Assembly: GCF_003992675.1 (NCBI RefSeq)
Contig: NZ_RZMZ01000002.1
Span: forward strand, 126,501 to 190,500
Origin: Flagellimonas marinaquae
Lineage (GTDB): Bacteria > Bacteroidota > Bacteroidia > Flavobacteriales > Flavobacteriaceae
Reading direction: 5' to 3'
Length of the DNA: 64,000 bases
This document shows, in pieces, positions 52,833 through 60,931 of this stretch (within the stretch, counting starts at the first letter, position 1; each line of letters starts with the position of its first letter). Below the pieces are notes generated by a model. The model was not told the origin of the DNA. It did not search any database and saw nothing but the letters and a program-made list of their open reading frames with translations. The translations under genes were made by a program, and so were the position numbers.

Positions 52833-53819
52833 ATGAGAAAAAAAAATATAACAGCAGGAATCATAGGAGGGTCTGGCTATACAGGAGGAGAGCTCATTAG
52901 ACTTTTACTCAACCATCCCAAGACAAAAATCGACTTTGTGTACAGCACCACTCGTGCAGGCAAACCGATTACCGCTGCACATCAAGATCTTTTGGGACAA
53001 ACAGCCTTGACATTTTCCGGAGATGTAAATCCAGATGTGGATGTAGTCTTTCTTTGTTTAGGACATGGCAACTCAACTTCATTTTTGAAAGAGAACCAGT
53101 TTTCGGTATCAACAAAAATTATCGACCTCAGCAATGATTTTCGATTGCAGGGGGATTCCATGTTCAATGGGCAACGTTTTATTTATGGGCTTCCTGAATT
53201 GAACAAATCCGCCATAAAAGCCGCCGACGCCATTGCCAATCCCGGTTGTTTTGCGACGGCCATCCAATTGGCCCTATTGCCTTTGGCAAAAGCAGGTTTG
53301 TTGGTAGAGGACGTCCATATCAATGCCGTTACGGGTAGCACCGGGGCAGGTGTTGGGCTATCGGACACCGCTCATTTTAGTTGGAGAAACAACAACGTTT
53401 CCTGGTACAAACCCTTTACGCATCAACATTTGGGAGAAATCGGGGAAAGCCTGAAATCCTATGGCCATACCGTAGGCAAATTGCGTTTTCTGCCCAACCG
53501 TGGCAACTTCACCCGAGGGATTTTGGCCACTGCCTATACCCATTATGATGGCAGCTTGGAAGATGCAAAACAATTGTACAACGACTTTTACAAAGATGCC
53601 GCGTTTACACATATGTCAGAAGATGAACTGCATCTAAAACAAGTAGTGAACACCAACCAATGCCATATCCATGTCCATAAGCATGATGACTTACTTTTGA
53701 TGACATCAGCCATCGATAATTTATTGAAAGGAGCTTCGGGACAGGCAGTACAAAACATGAATTTGATGTTCGGTTTTCCTGAAACTGAAGGTTTGTTGTT
53801 GAAGGCTGGGGTATTTTAA
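52833..53819 (+). CDS. argC: N-acyl-gamma-glutamyl-phosphate reductase
   Basis: 328 aa. NADP-binding IIGGSGYTGGELIRLLLNHP at the N-terminus; the active-site Cys is in AIANPGCFATAIQLALLPL (about 130-148); then NAVTGSTGAGVGLSDTAHF and GNFTRGILATAYTHY. It reduces the acyl-glutamyl phosphate made by ArgB to the semialdehyde. It might accept acetyl or succinyl substrates depending on the GNAT and ArgF' specificity. It stands between two repeat-filled gaps (argG side 94 bp, proC side 107 bp). Confidence 0.95.
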   Translation: MRKKNITAGIIGGSGYTGGELIRLLLNHPKTKIDFVYSTTRAGKPITAAHQDLLGQTALTFSGDVNPDVDVVFLCLGHGNSTSFLKENQFSVSTKIIDLSNDFRLQGDSMFNGQRFIYGLPELNKSAIKAADAIANPGCFATAIQLALLPLAKAGLLVEDVHINAVTGSTGAGVGLSDTAHFSWRNNNVSWYKPFTHQHLGEIGESLKSYGHTVGKLRFLPNRGNFTRGILATAYTHYDGSLEDAKQLYNDFYKDAAFTHMSEDELHLKQVVNTNQCHIHVHKHDDLLLMTSAIDNLLKGASGQAVQNMNLMFGFPETEGLLLKAGVF

Positions 53820-53838
53820 AACTATATGAGGTCAAGCT

Positions 53839-53914
53839 GTCACATCGAGCGCAGTCGAGATGCGAGAGCACATGTAAAACTTTTAAAGATCTCTCGACTG
53901 CGCTCGAGATGACA
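53839..53914. repeat. Palindromic repeat between argC and proC
   Basis: TGTCACATCGAGCGCAGTCGAGA and TCTCGACTGCGCTCGAGATGACA are near-perfect inverted arms of about 23 bp around a 30-bp AT-rich centre. The most intact copy in the window. Confidence 0.9.
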
Positions 53915-53926
53915 ATTAAATAACAA

Positions 53927-54721
53927 ATGAAAATAGCCATCATAGGAGCGGGAAATTTGGGATTGGCCATTGCCAAGGGCATTTTGCACAGCAACGGGGC
54001 CACCACCATGTATCTCACCAAACGGAACACCAAATCCATTCAAGAGTTTGAAAAGTATGGGATTGTTACCGTAACCGCTGATAACCAAGAGGCGGTAAAG
54101 AATTCGGATATCCTGATTTTTGCCGTTCAGCCCGGTCAATTCGTCTCCATTTTGAACGAGACCAAGGACCTTCTGACCGAAAAACATGTGATCATCAGTA
54201 CCATTACGGGTTTCCGTATTCCAAAAATCGAAGAAATCATCGGCTCGGATAAATTTATCATCCGAAGCATGCCGAATACAGCCATTTCGGTTGGCAAGTC
54301 CATGACATGCATCTGTAGCAATGAACTGGGCAAAAAACGGATTGACTTGGCAAAGGCCATTTTTAACCGTATGGGCCACACCATGGAAATTCCAGAAGAC
54401 CAAATGCAGGCCGCTACGGTAATCTGTGCCAGCGGCATTGCTTTTTGGATGCGCTTGATACGCGCCACCACGCAAGGGGCCATACAATTGGGGTTTGATG
54501 CGCACCAGGCTCAGGAACTGGCCATGCACACCTGCAACGGAGCAGCCAGTCTGTTAATAGAGTCCGGCAGCCATCCTGAAGAAGAAATTGATCGGGTGAC
54601 CACACCAAAGGGATGTACCATTGAAGGTTTGAACGAAATGGAGCACCAAGGTTTGAGCTCATCCTTGATCCGGGGAATTGTATCCTCATTCGAAAAAATC
54701 AGTGAAATCAGAAAAGGATAA
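53927..54721 (+). CDS. proC: Pyrroline-5-carboxylate reductase
   Basis: 264 aa. NADP motif KIAIIGAGNLGLAIAKGIL, then ILIFAVQPGQFVSIL, SMPNTAISVGKSMTCIC (about 115-131) and the C-terminal dimerisation segment VTTPKGCTIEGLNEMEHQG, where the usual TSPGGTT is TTPKGCT. It reduces pyrroline-5-carboxylate to proline. Its place between argC and argD is common in Bacteroidota: glutamate semialdehyde from ornithine would feed it, and proline is made alongside arginine. Confidence 0.93.
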   Translation: MKIAIIGAGNLGLAIAKGILHSNGATTMYLTKRNTKSIQEFEKYGIVTVTADNQEAVKNSDILIFAVQPGQFVSILNETKDLLTEKHVIISTITGFRIPKIEEIIGSDKFIIRSMPNTAISVGKSMTCICSNELGKKRIDLAKAIFNRMGHTMEIPEDQMQAATVICASGIAFWMRLIRATTQGAIQLGFDAHQAQELAMHTCNGAASLLIESGSHPEEEIDRVTTPKGCTIEGLNEMEHQGLSSSLIRGIVSSFEKISEIRKG

Positions 54722-54737
54722 AAATGTTAGGTCGAGC

Positions 54738-54839
54738 TGTCATATCGAGCGGAGTCGAAATGCGAGACCTTTATTGAAGAAAAATATAAAAACACCTCTC
54801 GACTGCCTATCTGCCGCAGGCGGGCGCGCGAGGTGACAA
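54738..54839. repeat. Palindromic repeat between proC and argD with a second element inserted
   Basis: The left arm (TGTCATATCGAGCGGAGTCGA) is intact. The right arm is split: CTCTCGACTGC, then CTATCTGCCGCAGGCGGGCG (54806-54825), then CGCGAGGTGACA. The inserted piece is itself a short GC-rich palindrome. Confidence 0.75.
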
Positions 54840-54849
54840 TTAAAAGAAC

Positions 54850-55974
54850 ATGAAATTATTCGACGTATACCCACTGTACAACGTTACTCCAGTGAAAGCC
54901 AAAGGCATTGAAGTCTGGGATGACAAAGGGGAAAAATATTTGGATTTTTATGGCGGGCATGCCGTCATTTCAATCGGACACACCCATCCGCATTACGTAA
55001 AACGAATCAAGGAGCAGCTAGAGCAAATGGCGTTTTACAGTAATTCGGTCCAAAATCCGCTTCAAAGCGCATTGGCCGAAAAGTTGGGCCAAATGTCAGG
55101 ATGCGAAGATTACGATCTATTTATGTGCAATTCTGGCGCGGAAGCCAACGAAAATGCGCTGAAAATGGCGTCTTTTCATACTGGAAAATCAAAAGTGATT
55201 GCCTTTACCAATAGTTTCCACGGAAGAACCTCAGCTGCGGTTGCTGCCACGGATAACCCGAGCATCAATGCGCCCATCAACAAACAACAAGAGGTCACAT
55301 TCTTGCCATTGAACGATTTTGAGGCCTTTGAAAAAACCATTGAAAGCCAAGACTACTGCGCTGTGATACTGGAAGCCATTCAAGGTGTGGGCGGCTTGGA
55401 TGAACCTACCACCGAATTCTTTCAATTCATTGCCAAAAAATGCAAGGAAAATAATGTGGTTCTTATTGCAGATGAAGTACAATCAGGCTACGGACGAAGC
55501 GGAAAGTTCTTCGCTTTTCAGCACCACGGGATAGAACCCGACATTATTTCTATTGCCAAAGGAATGGGCAATGGTTTTCCTGTTGGCGGTATTTTGATCC
55601 ACGAATCCTTTAAACCCTCCTATGGCCTTTTGGGCACCACTTTTGGTGGCAACCATTTGGCGTGCGCCGCAAGTTTGGCCGTGTTGGAAGTGCTGGAGGA
55701 TGAAAATTTGATGGCCAATGCAGCAAAACTTGGTTCGTATTTCAAGGAAAAATCGGCGGAAATACCAGAAATCAAGAAGGTAAAAGGAAGAGGGCTTATG
55801 ATTGGATTGGAGTTTGATTTTGAGGTGGCCGACCTCCGAAAGAAAATGATTTTGGAGCAACGCATGTTCACAGGAAGTGCCAAAAACAAGAAATTGTTGC
55901 GATTTCTGCCTGCTTTGAACATCACCAAAGAAGACATAGACCTATTTTTTGAAGCGCTCAAAAAAGCATTATAA
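54850..55974 (+). CDS. argD: N-acyl-ornithine aminotransferase
   Basis: 374 aa, class III PLP aminotransferase. YLDFYGGHAVISIGHTHP, MCNSGAEANENALKMA, FTNSFHGRTSAAVAATDN, VVLIADEVQSGYGRSGKFFA (PLP-binding Asp) and ISIAKGMGNGFPVGG with the Schiff-base Lys at about 241. It transaminates the acyl-glutamate semialdehyde. Its stop codon overlaps the argF' start by one base (TAATG), so translation is coupled. Confidence 0.94.
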   Translation: MKLFDVYPLYNVTPVKAKGIEVWDDKGEKYLDFYGGHAVISIGHTHPHYVKRIKEQLEQMAFYSNSVQNPLQSALAEKLGQMSGCEDYDLFMCNSGAEANENALKMASFHTGKSKVIAFTNSFHGRTSAAVAATDNPSINAPINKQQEVTFLPLNDFEAFEKTIESQDYCAVILEAIQGVGGLDEPTTEFFQFIAKKCKENNVVLIADEVQSGYGRSGKFFAFQHHGIEPDIISIAKGMGNGFPVGGILIHESFKPSYGLLGTTFGGNHLACAASLAVLEVLEDENLMANAAKLGSYFKEKSAEIPEIKKVKGRGLMIGLEFDFEVADLRKKMILEQRMFTGSAKNKKLLRFLPALNITKEDIDLFFEALKKAL

Positions 55975-56912
55975 TGAAGCACTATTTATCAATTAACGAT
56001 ATCGATTCCCTCCCCGATTGGGTGGACGAAGCCATAACCCTTAAAAAAGACCCGTACCTGTTTGAAAGTTTGGGCAAGCGGAAAACAATCTGCCTGTTGT
56101 TTTTCAACAATAGTCTTAGAACGCGATTGAGTACGCAAAAAGCGGCCATGCATCTGGGCATGGAAGTGATGATCATGAATTTTGGCAACGAGGGCTGGGC
56201 CCTGGAATATGGGGACGGTACCGTGATGGATAAAGGCACTTCGGAGCATATCAAGGAAGCGGCCCAAGTGGTTTCCCAATATGCCGATATTGTCGCCATC
56301 AGGGCATTTGCCAGTTTGATGGACAAAACAAAAGATGAAGCGGAAGAAGTCATCAACGGTTTTGCCAAGTATGCCACAATCCCCGTGGTCAATATGGAAA
56401 GTTCGGTGGGGCACCCGCTCCAAGCGTTGGCCGATGCCATTACTTTGAAAGAAAACGAAACCAAAAAGAGACCTAAAGTAGTTTTGTCTTGGGCTCCTCA
56501 TCCCAAGGCCTTGCCCCATGCCGTGGCCAATTCGTTTGTACAGATGATGAAATTACAGGATGCCAATTTTGTGATTACCCATCCCGAGGGCTATGAACTC
56601 AATCCCGAATTGACACAAGGCTGCCAAATCGAATATGATCAGGATAAAGCATTGGAGAATGCCGATTTCGTCTACGTGAAAAACTGGAGCAGTTATTCCG
56701 AGTACGGCAAAGTGCTCAGCTCGGACACCAACTGGACCATGACCCAACAAAAATTGGGTCATGCCAAATTTATGCACTGCCTCCCTGTTCGCCGGAACAT
56801 GATCGTGGAAGATGCAGTTTTGGACGGTGGCCAATCCTTGGTGGTACAACAGGCCAAAAACAGAATCTTTTCAGCACAGCTAGTCTTGAAAAAAATATTG
56901 GAGAACTTATGA
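55974..56912 (+). CDS. argF': N-acyl-ornithine carbamoyltransferase (ArgF' type)
   Basis: 312 aa. Carbamoyl-phosphate motif FFNNSLRTRLSTQKAAMHLGM (about 43-63; the normal STRT is SLRT as in this subfamily), then FGNEGWALEYGDGTVMDKGTSEHIKEAA, SSVGHPLQALADAITL and FMHCLPVRRN (HCLP). It carbamoylates N-acetyl- or N-succinyl-ornithine instead of ornithine, as in Xanthomonas and Bacteroides. Residue 90, which separates the two known forms (Glu for acetyl, Pro for succinyl), is Ser here. Stop overlaps the SDR gene by 4 bp. Confidence 0.93.
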   Translation: MKHYLSINDIDSLPDWVDEAITLKKDPYLFESLGKRKTICLLFFNNSLRTRLSTQKAAMHLGMEVMIMNFGNEGWALEYGDGTVMDKGTSEHIKEAAQVVSQYADIVAIRAFASLMDKTKDEAEEVINGFAKYATIPVVNMESSVGHPLQALADAITLKENETKKRPKVVLSWAPHPKALPHAVANSFVQMMKLQDANFVITHPEGYELNPELTQGCQIEYDQDKALENADFVYVKNWSSYSEYGKVLSSDTNWTMTQQKLGHAKFMHCLPVRRNMIVEDAVLDGGQSLVVQQAKNRIFSAQLVLKKILENL

Positions 56913-57655
56913 AATTAAAGGATAAGGTCTGTATTGTAACCGGTGCAACAAGTGGAATGGGCAAAGCCATTGCAGAAGGACTGTCGTCCGAAGGTGCCCG
57001 TTTGGTGCTCTCAGGCAGAAACAGGGAAAGTGGTAAAGCGTTGGAAAAAAGTTTGGAAAATGCCGTATTTGTTCCAGGAGACGTTACGGACCCCTTGTAC
57101 AACAAAAAATTGGTCGATACCGCTGTGGATACCTATGGTCAACTGGATATCCTTTCATTGAATGCCGGTGTTCTGGGACTGGGCAATGTGGTAGAACTGC
57201 CCATTGATACGTGGCATAACGCCATCAATACCAATTTGAGTTCTCTCTTTTATCTTTGTAAGTACGCACTGCCCATCTTACAGCAACAACCTCAAGGCAA
57301 TATTTTGATCAACGCCTCGATAGCGGCCTTCAAAAGTTTCCCAAATCATCCCGCCTATTGTGCTTCCAAAGCGGGAGCGGTAGCGCTAATGAAGCAAATG
57401 GCCGTGGACTACGCACCGAATATCCGCGTAAATGCCATTTGCCCAGGCCCAGTGGACACGCCCTTGCTTTGGGAATCGGCCAAGGCTTTTGAACATCCTG
57501 AAACTGCAGTAGAACATGCGAAAAGGACTACATTGTTAAAAAGGTTGGGTACCCCTGAGGATATTACTAAACTTGTGCTTTTTTTGGTTTCGGATGAGAG
57601 TTCGTGGATTACCGGAACCACAGTAACCATTGATGGAGGGATTATAAACACATAA
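56909..57655 (+). CDS. SDR-family oxidoreductase inside the arginine operon
   Basis: 248 aa, classical short-chain dehydrogenase: CIVTGATSGMGKAIAEGL (TGxxxGxG), LSLNAGVLGLGNV (NAG), AYCASKAGAVALMKQMAVDY (YxxxK), and ICPGPVDTPLL; it ends in VTIDGGIINT. The catalytic Ser is probably in NASIAAF. It starts inside the argF' stop (4-bp overlap) and ends 1 bp before argB, so it is fully built into the operon. No step of the arginine pathway needs an SDR. The substrate is unknown. Confidence 0.9.
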   Translation: MKLKDKVCIVTGATSGMGKAIAEGLSSEGARLVLSGRNRESGKALEKSLENAVFVPGDVTDPLYNKKLVDTAVDTYGQLDILSLNAGVLGLGNVVELPIDTWHNAINTNLSSLFYLCKYALPILQQQPQGNILINASIAAFKSFPNHPAYCASKAGAVALMKQMAVDYAPNIRVNAICPGPVDTPLLWESAKAFEHPETAVEHAKRTTLLKRLGTPEDITKLVLFLVSDESSWITGTTVTIDGGIINT

Positions 57656-57656
57656 A

Positions 57657-58436
57657 ATGAAACAAAAATTATCCGTAGTAAAAATAGGCGGAAACCTTAT
57701 AGAGGATGCCGAAGGGTTTAAAAAAGTTCTTGACCTTTTCGCCAAATTGGATGGCAACAAGATCTTGGTGCATGGTGGTGGCAACAAGGCCACGGAATTG
57801 GCCAATCAATTGGGGGTAGAATCCAAAATGGTCAATGGTAGACGCATCACCAATGCCGAGACCTTGGATATTGCCCTGATGGTCTACGGCGGATTGGTCA
57901 GTAAAAAAATCGTGGCCAAATTACAGGCACTTGGTACCGATGCCATTGGAATGAGCGGTGCCGATGCCAACGCCATTCGCGCCCATAAAAGGCCCAAAAA
58001 AAATGTGGATTTTGGTTTTGTGGGCGACGTGGACATGGTGAACACCTACGCAATTTTTAAATTGCTTCAAGCTGGGTTCACCCCTATTTTTTGCGCACTT
58101 ACCCACGACGGTAAAGGACAACTGTTCAATACCAATGCGGATACCATTGCCGCAGAATTGGCCGTTGCCATGTCCGACCAGTTTGAGACCACTCTTTACT
58201 ATTGCTTTGAGAAAAAGGGCGTACTACAAAATGTTGAGGACGAAAACTCCGTAATCCATTATATCGATTCCAAGGGATATGACGAACTTTTGGCCTATGG
58301 CATTATTGCCGATGGAATGCTTCCCAAATTGCACAATTGTTTTTACGCCCTACGCAACCATGTAGCCAAGGTGTGCGTAGGCAATACCAATATGTTGGAA
58401 GCAGATAACTCAGATTACACGACATTGACCTTATGA
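57657..58436 (+). CDS. argB: N-acylglutamate kinase
   Basis: 259 aa, amino-acid kinase fold. LSVVKIGGNLIEDAEGFKKVL at the N-terminus, ILVHGGGNKATELANQLG (acyl-glutamate binding, GGG), VNGRRITNAETLDIALM and a C-terminal DGMLPKLHNCFYALRN (ATP-site Lys). It phosphorylates the acylated glutamate. Lacks the N-terminal extension of arginine-sensitive forms, so feedback inhibition is uncertain. Its end overlaps argE by 4 bp. Confidence 0.94.
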   Translation: MKQKLSVVKIGGNLIEDAEGFKKVLDLFAKLDGNKILVHGGGNKATELANQLGVESKMVNGRRITNAETLDIALMVYGGLVSKKIVAKLQALGTDAIGMSGADANAIRAHKRPKKNVDFGFVGDVDMVNTYAIFKLLQAGFTPIFCALTHDGKGQLFNTNADTIAAELAVAMSDQFETTLYYCFEKKGVLQNVEDENSVIHYIDSKGYDELLAYGIIADGMLPKLHNCFYALRNHVAKVCVGNTNMLEADNSDYTTLTL

Positions 58437-59503
58437 ACATCGATCAGAACATAATAACGGAAAAAGCCATTGACCTGCTGAAAAAACTCATCAGCACGCC
58501 ATCCTTCTCAGGTGAAGAGGACAAAACAGGGGATGCCATTGAGGTTTTTTTACAAGGTTTTGGAGTAAAAACCCATCGCCAATACAATAATATTTATGCG
58601 TTCAACAAGCATTTTGATGAGCGTAAACCGACACTGTTGCTCAATTCACATCATGATACGGTAAAGCCGAACAGCGCCTACACCAAGGACCCTTTTGATG
58701 CCCATGTAGAAGAGGGTAAATTGTACGGCTTGGGCAGCAATGATGCCGGCGGATGTCTGGTTTCGCTATTGGCCACTTTCGTTCACTTTTATGAAAAAGA
58801 AGGTCTTAGTCATAACATTATAATGGCTGCCACTGGGGAAGAGGAGGATGCAGGCGAAAAAAGCATTAGGGCGTTGCTCCCCATTCTTCCCGATATTGAC
58901 GTCGCCATTGTGGGCGAACCCACCTTAATGGATTTGGCCATTGCCGAAAAGGGATTGGTAGTTTTCGACGGTGTTGTGGAAGGAACCCCATCACATGCGG
59001 CTCATCCCAACGACAACAATTGTATTTATAATGCTATTGAAACCTTGCAATGGTTTAGGGATTACTCCTTTGAAAAGGTATCCGAGGCACTGGGTGAGGT
59101 CAAACTGACTGTGACCCAAATCAATGCGGGCAAACAGCACAATGTGGTGCCCGCACAAGTAGATTTGGTCATCGATGTGCGCGTTAACGATTGTTACAGC
59201 AATCAGGAAATAGCCGATATCCTTCAAAAGGAAGCCCCCTGTAAACTAACGCCCCGCTCCCTGCGATTGAACTCATCCTGCATTGACCCCGACCACCAGT
59301 TGGTGAAAAGTGGATTGGCCCTTGGCCGAAAAACCTATGGTTCGCCCACACTTTCAGACCAAGCGGCATTGACCTGCCAATCGGTAAAATTAGGGCCAGG
59401 TGACAGTACGCGGTCACACTCGGCCAACGAATTTATCTTTGTAAGGGAAATTGAGGAAGGCATAGATATTTACATTAAAATACTGACGGGATTTTTACAG
59501 TAA
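58433..59503 (+). CDS. argE: M20-family N-acyl-ornithine/citrulline deacylase
   Basis: 356 aa. Zinc peptidase of the M20 family: LLLNSHHDTVKPN (metal His and general-base Asp, about 66-78), YGLGSNDAGGCLVSLLATF (metal Asp), ATGEEEDAGEKS (Glu pair) and IVGEPTLMDLAIAEKG. A dimerisation domain is at about 175-280. The C-terminal metal His is in DSTRSHSANEFI. It removes the acyl group after carbamoylation (acyl-citrulline) or from acyl-ornithine. A repeat-filled 93-bp gap follows. Confidence 0.92.
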   Translation: MNIDQNIITEKAIDLLKKLISTPSFSGEEDKTGDAIEVFLQGFGVKTHRQYNNIYAFNKHFDERKPTLLLNSHHDTVKPNSAYTKDPFDAHVEEGKLYGLGSNDAGGCLVSLLATFVHFYEKEGLSHNIIMAATGEEEDAGEKSIRALLPILPDIDVAIVGEPTLMDLAIAEKGLVVFDGVVEGTPSHAAHPNDNNCIYNAIETLQWFRDYSFEKVSEALGEVKLTVTQINAGKQHNVVPAQVDLVIDVRVNDCYSNQEIADILQKEAPCKLTPRSLRLNSSCIDPDHQLVKSGLALGRKTYGSPTLSDQAALTCQSVKLGPGDSTRSHSANEFIFVREIEEGIDIYIKILTGFLQ

Positions 59504-59517
59504 AAAAACGAAACTTG

Positions 59518-59585
59518 GGCCCTGAGCGAAGTCGAAGGGCCATACATATCGAAATCATAAGATTCCCGTTTTCACGGGAATGACA
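59518..59585. repeat. Palindromic repeats between argE and argH
   Basis: GGGCCCTGAGCGAAGTCGAAGGGCC (59518-59542) forms one hairpin; TTCCCGTTTTCACGGGAA (59563-59580) a second. Both types are widespread intergenic elements. Confidence 0.8.
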
Positions 59586-59596
59586 AAACTGATATT

Positions 59597-60880
59597 ATGA
59601 AACTCTGGGACAAAGGATTCAGCACCGATAAAAAAATAGACCACTTTACCGTGGGCAACGACCGCGAACTGGATTTGGTACTGGCCAAATATGATGTGAT
59701 TGCCTCCAAAGCACACGCCAAAATGTTGGGCAAGGTGGGGTTGATTACCCAAGATGAAGCCACAGATTTGGTAAAGGCCTTGGATGCCATCGCCAAAGAC
59801 ATTGACAAGGGCAAGTTTACCATAGAGGATGGTTTTGAGGACATGCATTCCAAAATCGAGTTTATGCTGACCGAACAATTGGGGGATACCGGTAAAAAAA
59901 TCCATTCCGCCCGCTCAAGAAACGATCAGGTTTTGGTGGCCATGCAATTGTTCTTGAAAGATGAGTTGACCGAAATCAAAAATCAGGTGAAAACCTTGTT
60001 CGATTTATTGATGAAGCTAGCGGACAAGCATCAAAAAGTATTGCTGCCCGGTTACACTCATTTGCAGATTGCCATGCCTTCCTCATTTGGATTATGGTTT
60101 TCCGCCTATGCGGAGAGCTTGGTGGATGATCTGTACTTTGTACAGGCCGCCTTTAAAGTTGCAGACCAAAATCCGCTGGGCAGTGCAGCAGGTTATGGAA
60201 GCTCCTTCCCTATTGATAGAAGTTTCACTACTGCTGAAATGGCATTTACCACCCAAAAATACAATGTAGTCGCCGCCCAAATGGGACGTGGAAAAGTGGA
60301 AAAAGCAACCGCCTTTGGAATTTCCAGCGTTGCCGCTACGCTTTCCAAAATGGCGATGGACATTTGCCTGTACATGAGCCAAAATTTTGATTTTATCTCC
60401 TTTCCAAACGAGCTGACCACCGGAAGTAGCATTATGCCACACAAGAAAAACCCCGATGTTTTCGAGTTGATCAGGGCCAAGTGCAACAAGATTCAGGCAG
60501 TGCCCAATCAATTGATCATGATCATGAACAACCTGCCCAGTGGCTACCACAGAGATCTTCAATTGGTAAAAGAAGTGATCGTACCTGCTTTGCATGATAT
60601 GCATGCTTGCCTGGAGATGATGACCTTCAGCCTGAAAGAAATCAAAGTGAACAAAAATATCTTGGACGACTCCAAGTACGATTACCTATTTAGCGTAGAC
60701 ACCTTGAACGAACTTGTGAAAAGCGGCATGCCCTTCCGAGATGCCTACAAAACCATGGGCAAAGCCATAGAAAATGGCAACTTTAAACCTAAACGGGATA
60801 TCGAGCACACCCACGAAGGTAGTTTGGGCAATCTATGTTTGGAGCAGATAAAAGAGAAAATGGAAAAAGTTTTGATGTAA
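59597..60880 (+). CDS. argH: Argininosuccinate lyase
   Basis: 427 aa of the aspartase/fumarase superfamily. HSARSRNDQVLVAMQLFLKD (about 95-114), LLPGYTHLQIAMPSSFGLW (His, about 151-169), NPLGSAAGYGSSFPIDR and the signature TGSSIMPHKKNPDVFELI (about 274-291). It splits argininosuccinate into arginine and fumarate, the last step of the pathway. Last gene of the operon; 51 bp separate it from the aminopeptidase gene and no terminator is obvious in that gap. Confidence 0.95.
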   Translation: MKLWDKGFSTDKKIDHFTVGNDRELDLVLAKYDVIASKAHAKMLGKVGLITQDEATDLVKALDAIAKDIDKGKFTIEDGFEDMHSKIEFMLTEQLGDTGKKIHSARSRNDQVLVAMQLFLKDELTEIKNQVKTLFDLLMKLADKHQKVLLPGYTHLQIAMPSSFGLWFSAYAESLVDDLYFVQAAFKVADQNPLGSAAGYGSSFPIDRSFTTAEMAFTTQKYNVVAAQMGRGKVEKATAFGISSVAATLSKMAMDICLYMSQNFDFISFPNELTTGSSIMPHKKNPDVFELIRAKCNKIQAVPNQLIMIMNNLPSGYHRDLQLVKEVIVPALHDMHACLEMMTFSLKEIKVNKNILDDSKYDYLFSVDTLNELVKSGMPFRDAYKTMGKAIENGNFKPKRDIEHTHEGSLGNLCLEQIKEKMEKVLM

Positions 60881-60931
60881 AATGGATACATTAGGTTGAA
60901 AATTTAAGCCCTCGGCTTTCAAATCAAACCT

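Noticed and set aside
53840..54529. 229-residue minus-strand frame opposite proC
   Set aside because: Antisense shadow of proC and of the palindromic repeat; the plus-strand frame has full ProC motifs.
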